Below, piece by piece: positions 1 through 6,237 of a stretch of DNA of 7,412 bases. The position numbers and the translations under genes were made by a program. Origin of the DNA: Clostridiales bacterium (lineage in GTDB: Bacteria; Bacillota_A; Clostridia; Christensenellales; Aristaeellaceae); contig JAAYZL010000322.1 of NCBI GenBank assembly GCA_012514855.1, forward strand, positions 1 to 7,412. Reading direction: 5' to 3'. Every line of letters starts with the position of its first letter. Within the stretch, counting starts at the first letter, position 1. The notes under the pieces are model-generated. The model was not told the DNA's origin, did no database searches, and worked only from the letters and a program-made list of their open reading frames with translations.

Positions 1-472
1 CGACCTCGGCGGATTCGCTGAACACGCCGCAGACGCCGACCTGCCTGATGCGCGGGTCGGCCGCGAGCGTGCGCCTTTCGAACTCCTTGCAGAGCTCGAT
101 CTTTTTCGCGGCGCTTATTTCGTCGATCGCCGGGTTGTGGTTCTCGACATGCGCGTAGGCGGAGCTTCCGGGGAACAGGAACTGCTCGTCCGGGCTCTCG
201 ATCAATTTCGCGTTCTCGCGCGCGCCGTCGATCAGGAGGTCGACCGCGTCCGAATCGAGCGCCTCGGTCGAGGCGTAGCCCATCTTGCCGCCGATCAGCG
301 CGCGGAAGCTCAGCCCCGCGGCGTCGGCGGACGAGTAGTCGCGGATCTCGCCGTTGAATACGCTGACGGAAAAGCTGCTCCCGTTCTGATAGTAGACCTC
401 GCAGGCGGTGAAGCCCTCGCGCCCGGCGCGGTCGAACAGCGCCTTTATAAATTCCTCGCGCGTCATCGTCAT
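1..472 (-). CDS. tldE (pmbA): TldE/PmbA, metalloprotease subunit (3' end cut by window edge)
   Basis: This is the N-terminal 157 residues of a TldE/PmbA protein; the rest lies beyond position 1. The opening carries family features: GFTACEVYY (residues 20-28), an FNGEIRDYSS segment (39-48) and GGKMGYASTEAL (61-72). In the known family, TldE lacks the zinc site and pairs with TldD to form a cytoplasmic protease that degrades small unfolded peptides. In some bacteria the pair matures ribosomally made peptides such as microcin B17. The ATG at 472 overlaps the tldD stop as ATGA, so the two are probably translationally coupled. A second in-frame ATG at 466 has a better distance from the GGGAGG at 475-480 (about 9 bases rather than 3) and could be the real start, which would shorten the protein by two residues. 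Assignment is firm because of the motifs and the adjacent tldD. Confidence 0.9.
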   Translation of the reverse strand, partial: MTMTREEFIKALFDRAGREGFTACEVYYQNGSSFSVSVFNGEIRDYSSADAAGLSFRALIGGKMGYASTEALDSDAVDLLIDGARENAKLIESPDEQFLFPGSSAYAHVENHNPAIDEISAAKKIELCKEFERRTLAADPRIRQVGVCGVFSESAEV

Positions 473-1848
473 CGCCCTCCCACCATTATGTCGGTCACGC
501 GGATCATCGGCTGGCCGACGCTCACGGGCACGCTGCCGCTCGACGCGCCGCACATGCCCTGGCCCATCCGCATGTCGCGCCCGACGCGGTCGATCTTCAG
601 GAGCACCTCCGCGCCCTTCCCGATCAGCGTCGCGCCGCGCACCGGGCGGTCGATCCTTCCCGCCCTCACGAGGTAGCCCTCGGCGACCGCGAAGTTGAAT
701 TCGCCGGTGATCGGGTTGACCGAGCCGCCGCCCATGGCCTTCGCGTACAGGCCGTCGCCCATCGAGGCGATGATCTCGGCCTCGTCGTCGCTCCCGGCGG
801 CGATGAAGGTGTTGCGCATCCTGGAGGTCGGCGCGTGGGCGTAGCCCTGCCGCCGGGCGCTGCCGGTCGAGGGCATGCCCATCCTGCGGCCGTTCAGCCG
901 GTCGACCATGTAGTTCTTGAGGATGCCGTTCTCGATCAGCACGAGCCGCGTCGTGGGCGTGCCCTCGTCGTCGATGTTCGTCGAGCCCCACTCGTTCGGG
1001 ATGGTTCCGTCGTCGATCGCGGTGACGAGCGGGGAGGCGATCATTTCGCCCAGCTTTCCGGCGAACTCGGAGTTGTTGAACGCGACCGCGCTCGCCTCGA
1101 GCGAGTGGCCGCAAGCCTCGTGGAAGATCACGCCGCCGAACGCCCTGTCGATCGCGACCGGCATCACGCCCGCCGGGCAGCGCTCGGCGTTGAGCATCGT
1201 GACCGCCTGCTCGCCCGCGGCCCGCCCGACCGCCTCGGGGTCGACGCGCGCGCCGAACAGCTCGAAACCCGTCTGCGCGCCGGGGCCGAAGAAGCCCACC
1301 TGGTTCTCGCCGTTTTCGGAGGCGACCGCGGTCACGCTGAGCCGGGTATAGACGCGGCGGTCGGGGACGAACAGCCCCTCGGTGTTCGCGATCAGCACGT
1401 CCGTCTCCCACGAGATCAGCGTCGAGCGCACCTGTTTGACCTGCTGAGACACCTTCGCCGCGGCGCTCGCGGATTTCAGCACGGCCGCCCGCCGCTCGCC
1501 GGAGACGTCCATCGGAAGCTCGCGGATCGCGTGGACGTTCGCCGGGATCGAGCCGACCAAGTGCGCGTCGAACGCCTTGTACGCGTCCCGCACCGCGTCC
1601 GCGGCCTTCGAAGCCGCCGCGCTGAGCCCGGCGGGGGAGAGGTCGTTCGTGTGCACGTAGACGCTCGAGAGACCGTTGTACACGCGGATACCCGCGCCGG
1701 ACATGCGGCCGGTCAGCGCGTCCTCGATGCTGCCGTCGCTCCAGGTCAGCGCGTTCCTTCGCGTGTCCTCAAAAAAGAGCTCCGCGAAGTCGCCGCCGGT
1801 GCGCATCGCGGCGTTCAGCGCTTGCTCCGCGGCCTTTCTGGATACCAT
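469..1848 (-). CDS. tldD: TldD, zinc metalloprotease catalytic subunit
   Basis: This 459-residue protein is the catalytic partner of TldE. The family's zinc-binding HExxxH motif is present as HEACGH at residues 243-248. The downstream cysteine known to act as third zinc ligand in the family fits C433 in GMCGASSG near the C-terminus. Other family blocks are GSTNIDDEGTPT and RRQGYAHAPTSRMRNT in the middle. Length is slightly below that of E. coli TldD (about 480). The start chosen is the ATG at 1848, preceded by AGGAGG (1859-1864) about 10 bases upstream. The same frame stays open upstream through the response regulator gene, but that stretch is not TldD-like and should not be added. The gene begins 17 bases after the regulator stop and overlaps tldE by 4 bases, so the three genes look like one transcript. 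The native substrate cannot be told from the sequence. Confidence 0.95.
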   Translation of the reverse strand: MVSRKAAEQALNAAMRTGGDFAELFFEDTRRNALTWSDGSIEDALTGRMSGAGIRVYNGLSSVYVHTNDLSPAGLSAAASKAADAVRDAYKAFDAHLVGSIPANVHAIRELPMDVSGERRAAVLKSASAAAKVSQQVKQVRSTLISWETDVLIANTEGLFVPDRRVYTRLSVTAVASENGENQVGFFGPGAQTGFELFGARVDPEAVGRAAGEQAVTMLNAERCPAGVMPVAIDRAFGGVIFHEACGHSLEASAVAFNNSEFAGKLGEMIASPLVTAIDDGTIPNEWGSTNIDDEGTPTTRLVLIENGILKNYMVDRLNGRRMGMPSTGSARRQGYAHAPTSRMRNTFIAAGSDDEAEIIASMGDGLYAKAMGGGSVNPITGEFNFAVAEGYLVRAGRIDRPVRGATLIGKGAEVLLKIDRVGRDMRMGQGMCGASSGSVPVSVGQPMIRVTDIMVGGR

Positions 1849-1865
1849 CGGATCAATTCCTCCTG

Positions 1866-2615
1866 TCAGACGAACAGCTTTTGCAGTTCGTCGAAGCGTT
1901 CGTGGGTGATCAGCGCGTCGCGCTTCGTGCCGCGGAGCTTTACGATGTACGTCCAGCGGCCGTAGGGCGTGATCGACTCGATCTGATTCACGTTTACGAT
2001 ATAGGATTTGTGCGTTCGGAAAAACATATTCGCCGGAAGCCGCTCGGCGAGCTCGCTGAGCCCCTCGCTGGTGACGAAGCGCTGCTCGTTCCCGGCGTAG
2101 ATCACCGTCTGCCGGTCCTCGCGCTGCACGAGCAGGATGTCGTCGATGTCGACGAACGAAAGCCCCTCTCGGTTTTTGAGCATCAGCCTGGCGGGCGCGT
2201 CCTTCGGGCGCGGGCGGGAGATCTGCACGTTTCCCTCGCAGCTCTCGCGCAGGCGCTCCCGGATCAGCCGGAGCGTGTTGAGCGCGCGCTCGATGCGGAA
2301 CGGCTTCACGAGGTAGTCGAACGCGTAGACCTCGAACGCGCTCTTCATATATTGCTCGTGCCCGGTCGCGAACACGAGCACGGTCTTCGGGTTCTTGTCC
2401 TGGATCGCGCGCGCGCAGTCGATGCCGGAAATTTTGGGCATCTCGACGTCCATCAGCACGACGTCGGGCGATTCGCGCTCGTAGAGTTCGAGAAGCTCCT
2501 CGCCGTCCGCGGCCTCGCCGGCCAAGGCGTATCCCTCGGCGCGCTCGATCAGCTTGCGCATCACGACGAGCATTCCGGGCTCGTCGTCCGCGATCAAAAT
2601 GCGAATCGTCTCCAT
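1866..2615 (-). CDS. LytTR-family response regulator (AgrA/LytR type)
   Basis: This 249-residue protein has an N-terminal receiver domain (about 3-122) and a C-terminal LytTR DNA-binding domain (about 143-249). Receiver landmarks are D10 and D11 (acidic pocket), D56 in LMDVEMP (predicted phosphoacceptor), T84 and K104 in FDYLVKPF. LytTR landmarks include FFRTHKSYIVN at 198-208 and the final ITHERFDELQKLF. Family members are phosphorylated by a membrane histidine kinase and bind direct repeats upstream of target genes. Clostridial examples control virulence, bacteriocins, competence and cell-wall functions. No kinase is encoded in the window, so the regulator is an orphan here. The ATG at 2615 has GAGGTG at 2620-2625. 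It lies 17 bases upstream of tldD and 25 bases downstream of a strong hairpin. The domain call is secure; the targets are unknown. Confidence 0.95.
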   Translation of the reverse strand: METIRILIADDEPGMLVVMRKLIERAEGYALAGEAADGEELLELYERESPDVVLMDVEMPKISGIDCARAIQDKNPKTVLVFATGHEQYMKSAFEVYAFDYLVKPFRIERALNTLRLIRERLRESCEGNVQISRPRPKDAPARLMLKNREGLSFVDIDDILLVQREDRQTVIYAGNEQRFVTSEGLSELAERLPANMFFRTHKSYIVNVNQIESITPYGRWTYIVKLRGTKRDALITHERFDELQKLFV

Positions 2616-2640
2616 GCGTCACCTCGTAAACACGTCAATA

Positions 2641-2668
2641 TGGCGAACGGCCTTCCGACCGTTCGCCA
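2641..2668 (-). terminator. Hairpin between the flotillin cassette and the LytTR gene (terminator- or attenuator-like)
   Basis: A perfect 10-bp inverted repeat (TGGCGAACGG at 2641-2650, CCGTTCGCCA at 2659-2668) encloses an 8-base loop. It lies 8 bases past the stop of the upstream gene and 25 bases before the response regulator ATG. On the transcribed strand the stem is followed by TATTGACGTGTTTACG, which has no run of U. It could be a weak or factor-assisted terminator, a processing or stability hairpin, or an attenuator. The structure is certain as sequence; the function is inferred. Confidence 0.55.
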
Positions 2669-2676
2669 CGTAAAGT

Positions 2677-3207
2677 TCAGCGGATGTACCCGCGCCTGCG
2701 GAGTGAGACCGGCCTTTTGAGCACCTCCGACAGGATCACCGCGCGGCGCATCTCCTCCGGGGTCATGCGCGGGGCGGGTTTCGGTTGGGCGAAGATCGGC
2801 GCGGGCGCGGACTGGGCCGTCTGGACGAAGGACATAGACGCGAAGCCGCCCTCCGGCTGAGGCAGAGAGCCTCCGTAGCGATTGTCCCGCGCGCCGCGGC
2901 TCATGCCCTCCCCGGACGCGTAGCCGTCGCCCTCCGCGGAGGAAACGGCCTCGGTTGCCGTGCCCTCGCCCCGCCGCTGCTGCGGCTGATCCATGCCGAG
3001 CATCTCGCGCATTTCCGGCGGCAGGGACTGCTGCCAGGTCGGCCGCATCGGGCGCATCGGCCGCTGTGCCGGGGCATAGGGGCTCTGCTGTCCGGGCCGG
3101 TTCCGGGGATCGCCCTGTCCGGGCCGGTTCCGCGAGAGCTTTTTCGCGGCGTTTCCGACGCTCAGCGCGACCAGGGCCATGATGATGACGGTGATGAGTG
3201 CCTCCAA
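2677..3207 (-). CDS. Unrecognised single-pass membrane protein with Pro/Gln-rich body, third gene of flotillin cassette
   Basis: I do not recognise this 176-residue protein. Residues 2-19 form a hydrophobic helix (ALITVIIMALVALSV) followed by AAKKLSRNR, so the body is predicted to lie in the cytoplasm. Residues 24-80 are rich in Pro, Arg and Gln, with a duplicated RNRPGQ unit and an MRPMRP repeat. Residues 81-147 are Gly/Ser/Ala-rich and probably disordered. The C-terminus changes character: MTPEEMRRAVILSEVLKRPV (148-167) looks like an amphipathic helix, followed by a basic tail (SLRRRGYIR), and is the most likely conserved functional part. The start is set by GGGAGG at 3216-3221: the TTG at 3207 lies 8 bases downstream, whereas the GTG at 3216 overlaps the Shine-Dalgarno itself. 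The gene starts 27 bases after floA, so it is probably co-transcribed. Position matches yqfB of the B. subtilis floA operon, without visible homology. A flotillin-associated role is only an inference. Confidence 0.8.
   Translation of the reverse strand: MEALITVIIMALVALSVGNAAKKLSRNRPGQGDPRNRPGQQSPYAPAQRPMRPMRPTWQQSLPPEMREMLGMDQPQQRRGEGTATEAVSSAEGDGYASGEGMSRGARDNRYGGSLPQPEGGFASMSFVQTAQSAPAPIFAQPKPAPRMTPEEMRRAVILSEVLKRPVSLRRRGYIR
3088..3132 (-). repeat. Two tandem copies of an 18-bp unit, 27-bp period, inside the Pro-rich gene
   Basis: On the plus strand CTGTCCGGGCCGGTTCCG occurs at 3088-3105 and again, identical, at 3115-3132. The 27-base offset keeps the reading frame and encodes RNRPGQ twice in the protein. 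Exact nucleotide identity suggests a recent in-frame duplication rather than selection on the protein alone, and it marks a place where length may vary between strains. Confidence 0.8.
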
Positions 3208-3234
3208 GCGGTGCACCTCCCTTTTCAGCCGGCG

Positions 3235-4230
3235 CTACTTCTTCTCGTCGGCGGGCTTCTTCGAGGCATCCGTGCCGGCGATGGACTCGCGCATGCGGGT
3301 GTCGGAGATGACGTTTTGCATCTGGTAGTAGTCCATGACGCCGAGCTTGCCCTCGCGAAGCGCGTCGGCCATCGCGCGCGGCACCTCGGCCTCGGCCTCC
3401 ACGACCTTCGCGCGCATCTCCTGCACGGAGGCGATCATCTCCTGCTCCTGCGCGACGGCCATCGCGCGGCGCTCCTCGGCCTTCGCCTGCGCGATGCGGC
3501 GGTCGGCCTCGGCCTGGTCCATCTGCAACTGCGCGCCGATGTTGCGCCCGACGTCCACGTCGGCGATGTCGATCGAAAGGATCTCAAACGCGGTTCCGGC
3601 GTCGAGGCCCTTCGAGAGCACCGTGCGGCTGATCCGGTCGGGGTTCTCGAGCACTTCCTTGTGGGTCGGCGCGGAGCCGACGGTCGTGACGATGCCCTCG
3701 CCGACGCGCGCGATGATCGTCTCCTCGCCCGCGCCGCCGACCAGGCGGGATATGTTCGCGCGCACCGTGACCCTCGCCTTCGCGCGGAGCTCGATGCCGT
3801 CCTTGGCGATCGCTGCGACGACCGGCGTCTCGATGACCTTCGGGTTGACCGACATCTTGACGGCCTCGAGCACGTTCCGGCCCGCGAGGTCGATCGCGCG
3901 GCTCTGCTCGAATTCCAGCGGAATCTGCGCCGACTGCGCGGCGATCAGCGCGTCGACGACGCGGTCGACGCTGCCGCCGGCCAGCAGATGCGCCTCGAGC
4001 TCGTTCATGTTGATGTCGAGCCCGGCCTTCGTCGCCTTGATCATCGGCATGATGACCTTGGCCGGGTTGACGCGCCGGAAGCGCATGACGATCAGCGAGC
4101 CGATCCTGACGCGCACGCCCGACGCCCTGGCCGAAATCCACAGCCCCAGCGGGACGAACCGGAAAAACAGCGAAAAGACGATCAGAAACGCGATGACGAT
4201 GATAAACGCGACGACGATTGAAGCACCCAT
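3235..4230 (-). CDS. floA: Flotillin-like protein FloA
   Basis: This 331-residue protein is a FloA-type bacterial flotillin (YqfA family, usually about 330 residues). Residues 4-26 form the membrane-anchoring hydrophobic segment. Typical FloA blocks follow: [17 protein letters not shown] (27-43), the SPFH-like region with [17 protein letters not shown] (70-86), and [19 protein letters not shown] (215-233). After that comes an Ala/Glu/Gln/Arg-rich helical region (about 235-295) that probably oligomerises, then the conserved [11 protein letters not shown] (296-306) and a lysine-rich tail. Flotillins form clusters in the cytoplasmic membrane that influence membrane fluidity, protein secretion, signalling kinases and cell-wall synthesis. 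The ATG at 4230 has GGGAGAG 6 bases upstream. It follows nfeD by 47 bases, the usual pairing for FloA. Identification is very secure. Confidence 0.97.
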   Translation of the reverse strand: MGASIVVAFIIVIAFLIVFSLFFRFVPLGLWISARASGVRVRIGSLIVMRFRRVNPAKVIMPMIKATKAGLDINMNELEAHLLAGGSVDRVVDALIAAQSAQIPLEFEQSRAIDLAGRNVLEAVKMSVNPKVIETPVVAAIAKDGIELRAKARVTVRANISRLVGGAGEETIIARVGEGIVTTVGSAPTHKEVLENPDRISRTVLSKGLDAGTAFEILSIDIADVDVGRNIGAQLQMDQAEADRRIAQAKAEERRAMAVAQEQEMIASVQEMRAKVVEAEAEVPRAMADALREGKLGVMDYYQMQNVISDTRMRESIAGTDASKKPADEKK

Positions 4231-4251
4231 ATTGCACTCTCCCTTTCACAA

Positions 4252-4266
4252 TGCCGCATTGCGGCA
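4252..4266 (-). other. Small hairpin in the nfeD-floA gap
   Basis: The 47-base gap between nfeD and floA contains a perfect 6-bp stem, TGCCGC (4252-4257) and GCGGCA (4261-4266), with a 3-base loop. No U-run follows, so it is not a terminator. It could stabilise or process the transcript and let floA be expressed at a different level from nfeD. It ends about 9 bases before the floA Shine-Dalgarno. The role is speculative. Confidence 0.35.
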
Positions 4267-4277
4267 GGTCGTTTTCC

Positions 4278-4766
4278 CTATCCGGCCTTGATCTCCAGTA
4301 CGACGATCCTGTTTCCCTCGACGCGCGAGACGCTGACGCGCTTCCCCACGTCGATGAATTCCCCCTCGGTGAGCACGTTGAGCTTTACGCCGTCGAATTC
4401 CGCGATGCCCGCGGGCCGAAGCGCCGTGCGCGCGACTCCCTCCTTGCCGACGAAGAAATGGAGCGCGTTTTCGGCGTTCGCGCGCGTGGAGACCTCCTTG
4501 AGCACGAGGTTCGACTTCGCCAGGCGGCCCCGCGAGGCCGAGTGTATGAAGACCGACAGCGCCACCCCGAGCAGCACGATGATGATCACCGACATCACGA
4601 GCGCCTGCAAGGGCGTCGGGCGCGCGGCGATCACGCCGCCCACGAGCAGAATACAACCGAGTATGCCCGGCGCGCCGAAGCCCGGAATGTACATCTCGAT
4701 GACCACGAGCGCGAATCCCAGCACCAACAAGATGATTGCCGGGAGGTACGATACAAAGCAGTCCAT
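4278..4766 (-). CDS. nfeD: Short NfeD family membrane protein, flotillin partner
   Basis: This 162-residue protein has the short NfeD layout, without the ClpP-like serine protease domain of long NfeD proteins. It has three hydrophobic segments (about 7-27, 32-49 and 53-74); the first ends in the family hallmark EMYIPGFGAPGILG (24-37). The C-terminal part (about 105-160) is the soluble OB-fold domain, with the recognisable run GKEGVARTALRPAGIAEFDG (107-126) and EGEFIDVGKRVSVSRVEG (134-151). NfeD proteins are encoded next to flotillins across bacteria and archaea and are thought to act with them in membrane microdomains; the molecular job is not established. The ATG at 4766 has GGAGGT at 4773-4778. 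An extended -10 promoter lies just upstream, so this is probably the first gene of the nfeD-floA cassette. Confidence 0.93.
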   Translation of the reverse strand: MDCFVSYLPAIILLVLGFALVVIEMYIPGFGAPGILGCILLVGGVIAARPTPLQALVMSVIIIVLLGVALSVFIHSASRGRLAKSNLVLKEVSTRANAENALHFFVGKEGVARTALRPAGIAEFDGVKLNVLTEGEFIDVGKRVSVSRVEGNRIVVLEIKAG

Positions 4767-4798
4767 AGTGCCACCTCCGCCATGCTTCCGTTATGACC

Positions 4799-4807
4799 AT
4801 TATAGCA
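4799..4807 (-). promoter_or_regulatory. Extended -10 promoter for the nfeD-floA cassette
   Basis: The minus strand reads TGCTATAAT from 4807 to 4799, a perfect extended -10 (TGnTATAAT) for the housekeeping sigma factor. No good TTGACA match lies 16-18 bases upstream; that place holds a T-run (CTTTTT), which fits an extended -10 promoter that needs little -35 contact. Transcription would start near 4792, giving a leader of about 25 bases that includes GGAGGT before the nfeD ATG. The site stands out in an otherwise GC-rich stretch. B. subtilis floA is under SigW, but I see no SigW-type element here. Confidence 0.75.
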
Positions 4808-4858
4808 TGCGCCGGGCAAAGAAAAAGGGATACCCGCCAAACGATACACTTTCCGCGC

Positions 4859-5245
4859 TCAAATGTCGCTTTTGAAAAACCTGCCTGCAAACACGGCGTC
4901 CGCGGGCGCGAGGTTTTTGGCGAAAAGCGCCTCCGGGGACACCCACGAAAGCGCGCGGCAGTCGACCGGCTCCGGCTCGCCCTCGACGATCGCGCTCTCC
5001 AGAAACAGCACGAGCACGTCGCGGCCGGGGTACCGGTGGAACACCGCGTCGAGCACGCGGCCGGTGCGCGTGCGAATGTTCAGTTCCTCGAGGAGCTCGC
5101 GCTCGAGCGCTTTCTCCGGCGACTCGCCCTCCTCGAGCTTTCCGCCCGGGAACTCCCAGAGAAGCTCCTGATGCGCGCCAACGTTCCGCTGGCAGAGGAG
5201 GATGCCGTCCCCGCGCCGAAGCACGCCCGCGGCGACGACGATCAT
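4859..5245 (-). CDS. NUDIX hydrolase, MutT-like
   Basis: This 128-residue protein is a single NUDIX domain. The NUDIX box Gx5Ex7REUxEExxU runs from G35 to I57, with E41, R49, E50, E53 and E54 in place to bind metal; the usual glycine near its end is N56. WEFPGGKLEEGE and the opening VVAAGVLRRGDGILLCQR resemble MutT-type (8-oxo-)dGTP diphosphatases, which clean oxidised nucleotides from the pool. NUDIX substrates are hard to predict, so the exact reaction is open. The start chosen is the ATG at 5245: it overlaps the upstream hydrolase stop as ATGA, has a G-run (5253-5258) 7 bases upstream, and gives the family-typical N-terminus. An upstream ATG at 5260 would add five residues (MGGGR) but has no ribosome binding site. 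It is probably co-translated with the hydrolase. Confidence 0.9.
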   Translation of the reverse strand: MIVVAAGVLRRGDGILLCQRNVGAHQELLWEFPGGKLEEGESPEKALERELLEELNIRTRTGRVLDAVFHRYPGRDVLVLFLESAIVEGEPEPVDCRALSWVSPEALFAKNLAPADAVFAGRFFKSDI

Positions 5246-6171
5246 TCGGCCGCCCCCCATTCGTTGAGCTTTTCGAGCACGTCCTTATAGACCTCCGCCC
5301 TTCCCGGCTCGTTGAGAATCTCGTGGCGCATGCCCTTGTAGACCCTGCCGCCGACGCGCCGATAGCCGCGCCTGAGCATGACCTCCACCGCGCGCTGAAA
5401 ACCCCGGTCGCCGCCGCGGCAGGGGTCGTTTTCGCCGGACAGGAAGAAAATCGGAAGCTCGGGGTTCTTCGCCTTGACGCGCGCATTGTACGCGAGCGCC
5501 ATCAGCGTGTAGAGCGACATGAAGCCGTTGCACGCGAACGTGAAGCCGCAAAGCGGGCTCTCGTCGTAGGCGCGGACGACCTCCTTGTCCGAGCAAATCC
5601 ACGAGCACTTGCTGCCCTCGTCGGGGAACGCGCGGTAGAACGGGCCGGAGGTGATCACCTTGAGCAGCTTGCTGCGCTTCCGGCCGCCGCTCTTCAATCC
5701 CAGCACCCGCGCGAGCAGCTTTCCCCCGGGCGTCGCGCGGTTGTACGCGGGGCTTCCGGACAGCATCGCGCCGGAGAGTTCCCCCTCGTACCACAGAAGA
5801 TACGCGCGCGCGGCGAGCGAACCCATGCTGTGCCCGAACAGGCAGACCGGCCTCTGCGGAAAGCGCGACTTCGCCCAGAGCGTGACCTGGTGCACGTCGT
5901 CGACGAGCGCGCGCGCGCCGTCCTTCCCGAAGTAGCCGAGCTCGTTCCGCTCGCGCGCGGCCTCGCCGTGGCCGCGGTGGTCGTGGATCACCGAGGCATA
6001 GCCGTTTTCCGCCAAAAACTCCATGAACGGGATATAGCGCTCCTTGTGCTCGCACATGCCGTGCGCGATCTGGACGACGGCCCTGATCTCCCCGTCGGGG
6101 GACATGCAGAGCAGCCGAAGCTCAAGTCCGTCGCGCTCGGACTCAAGGGACAGGCGTTCCATCTCAGGCAT
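5242..6171 (-). CDS. Alpha/beta hydrolase, lysophospholipase / monoacylglycerol lipase type
   Basis: This 309-residue protein belongs to the serine aminopeptidase S33 / Hydrolase_4 group (PldB-like). The nucleophile elbow is GHSMG at 113-117 (S115). The expected acid is D249 in SGENDP and the catalytic histidine is H283 in GMRHEILNE. The HG of HGMCEH (37-42) would supply the oxyanion hole, and VIHDHRGHGE (61-70) is a conserved family strand. Residues about 145-215 form the lid insertion and contain several cysteines. There is no signal peptide, so it is probably cytoplasmic, acting on lysophospholipids or monoacylglycerols; the real substrate cannot be read from the sequence. The ATG at 6171 has GGAGG 7 bases upstream. 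The gene starts about 17 bases after an intrinsic terminator and overlaps the NUDIX gene by 4 bases. Confidence 0.93.
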   Translation of the reverse strand: MPEMERLSLESERDGLELRLLCMSPDGEIRAVVQIAHGMCEHKERYIPFMEFLAENGYASVIHDHRGHGEAARERNELGYFGKDGARALVDDVHQVTLWAKSRFPQRPVCLFGHSMGSLAARAYLLWYEGELSGAMLSGSPAYNRATPGGKLLARVLGLKSGGRKRSKLLKVITSGPFYRAFPDEGSKCSWICSDKEVVRAYDESPLCGFTFACNGFMSLYTLMALAYNARVKAKNPELPIFFLSGENDPCRGGDRGFQRAVEVMLRRGYRRVGGRVYKGMRHEILNEPGRAEVYKDVLEKLNEWGAAE

Positions 6172-6188
6172 TTCAATCCCTCCTCGTG

Positions 6189-6219
6189 AAAAAGCGGCAC
6201 GGCGCTCAGGCCGTGCCGC
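6189..6219 (-). terminator. Intrinsic terminator after the S1 gene
   Basis: A perfect 10-bp GC-rich stem (GCGGCACGGC at 6194-6203, GCCGTGCCGC at 6210-6219) with a 6-base loop is followed on the minus strand by five T (6193-6189). It lies 18 bases after the S1 stop, the normal place for a rho-independent terminator. On the plus strand the same stem is followed by GGGGTTTTTT, so it could also stop transcription from the other side. Confidence 0.9.
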
Positions 6220-6237
6220 GGGGGTTTTTTCAGGCGT

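Noticed and set aside
835..1965. Plus-strand open frame of 376 codons opposite tldD
   Set aside because: It has shadow composition (Arg, Asp, His, Val) and no domain, and it runs antisense to a gene with an intact HEACGH motif.
1849..2622. Upstream extension of the tldD frame through the whole response regulator gene, giving a 717-residue protein
   Set aside because: The added part is Arg/Ala-rich, matches nothing in TldD, and overlaps a well-supported receiver-LytTR gene in another frame. It is a high-GC open-frame shadow.
2616..2640. TTGACG on the minus strand as a -35 box for the response regulator
   Set aside because: The matching -10 would fall inside the coding region after the ATG, so it cannot drive this start.
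2785..4221. Long plus-strand open frame of 478 codons opposite floA and the Pro-rich gene
   Set aside because: It is His/Asp/Arg/Leu-rich without recognisable domains, lies wholly antisense to strong genes, and follows from GC-rich codon use on the other strand.
4808..4858. Possible terminator after the NUDIX gene (GGGTATCCC followed by TTTTTCTTT on the minus strand)
   Set aside because: The stem would be only 3 bp, and a longer alternative pairing needs bulges and a loop of about 27 bases. There is a T-run but no convincing hairpin.
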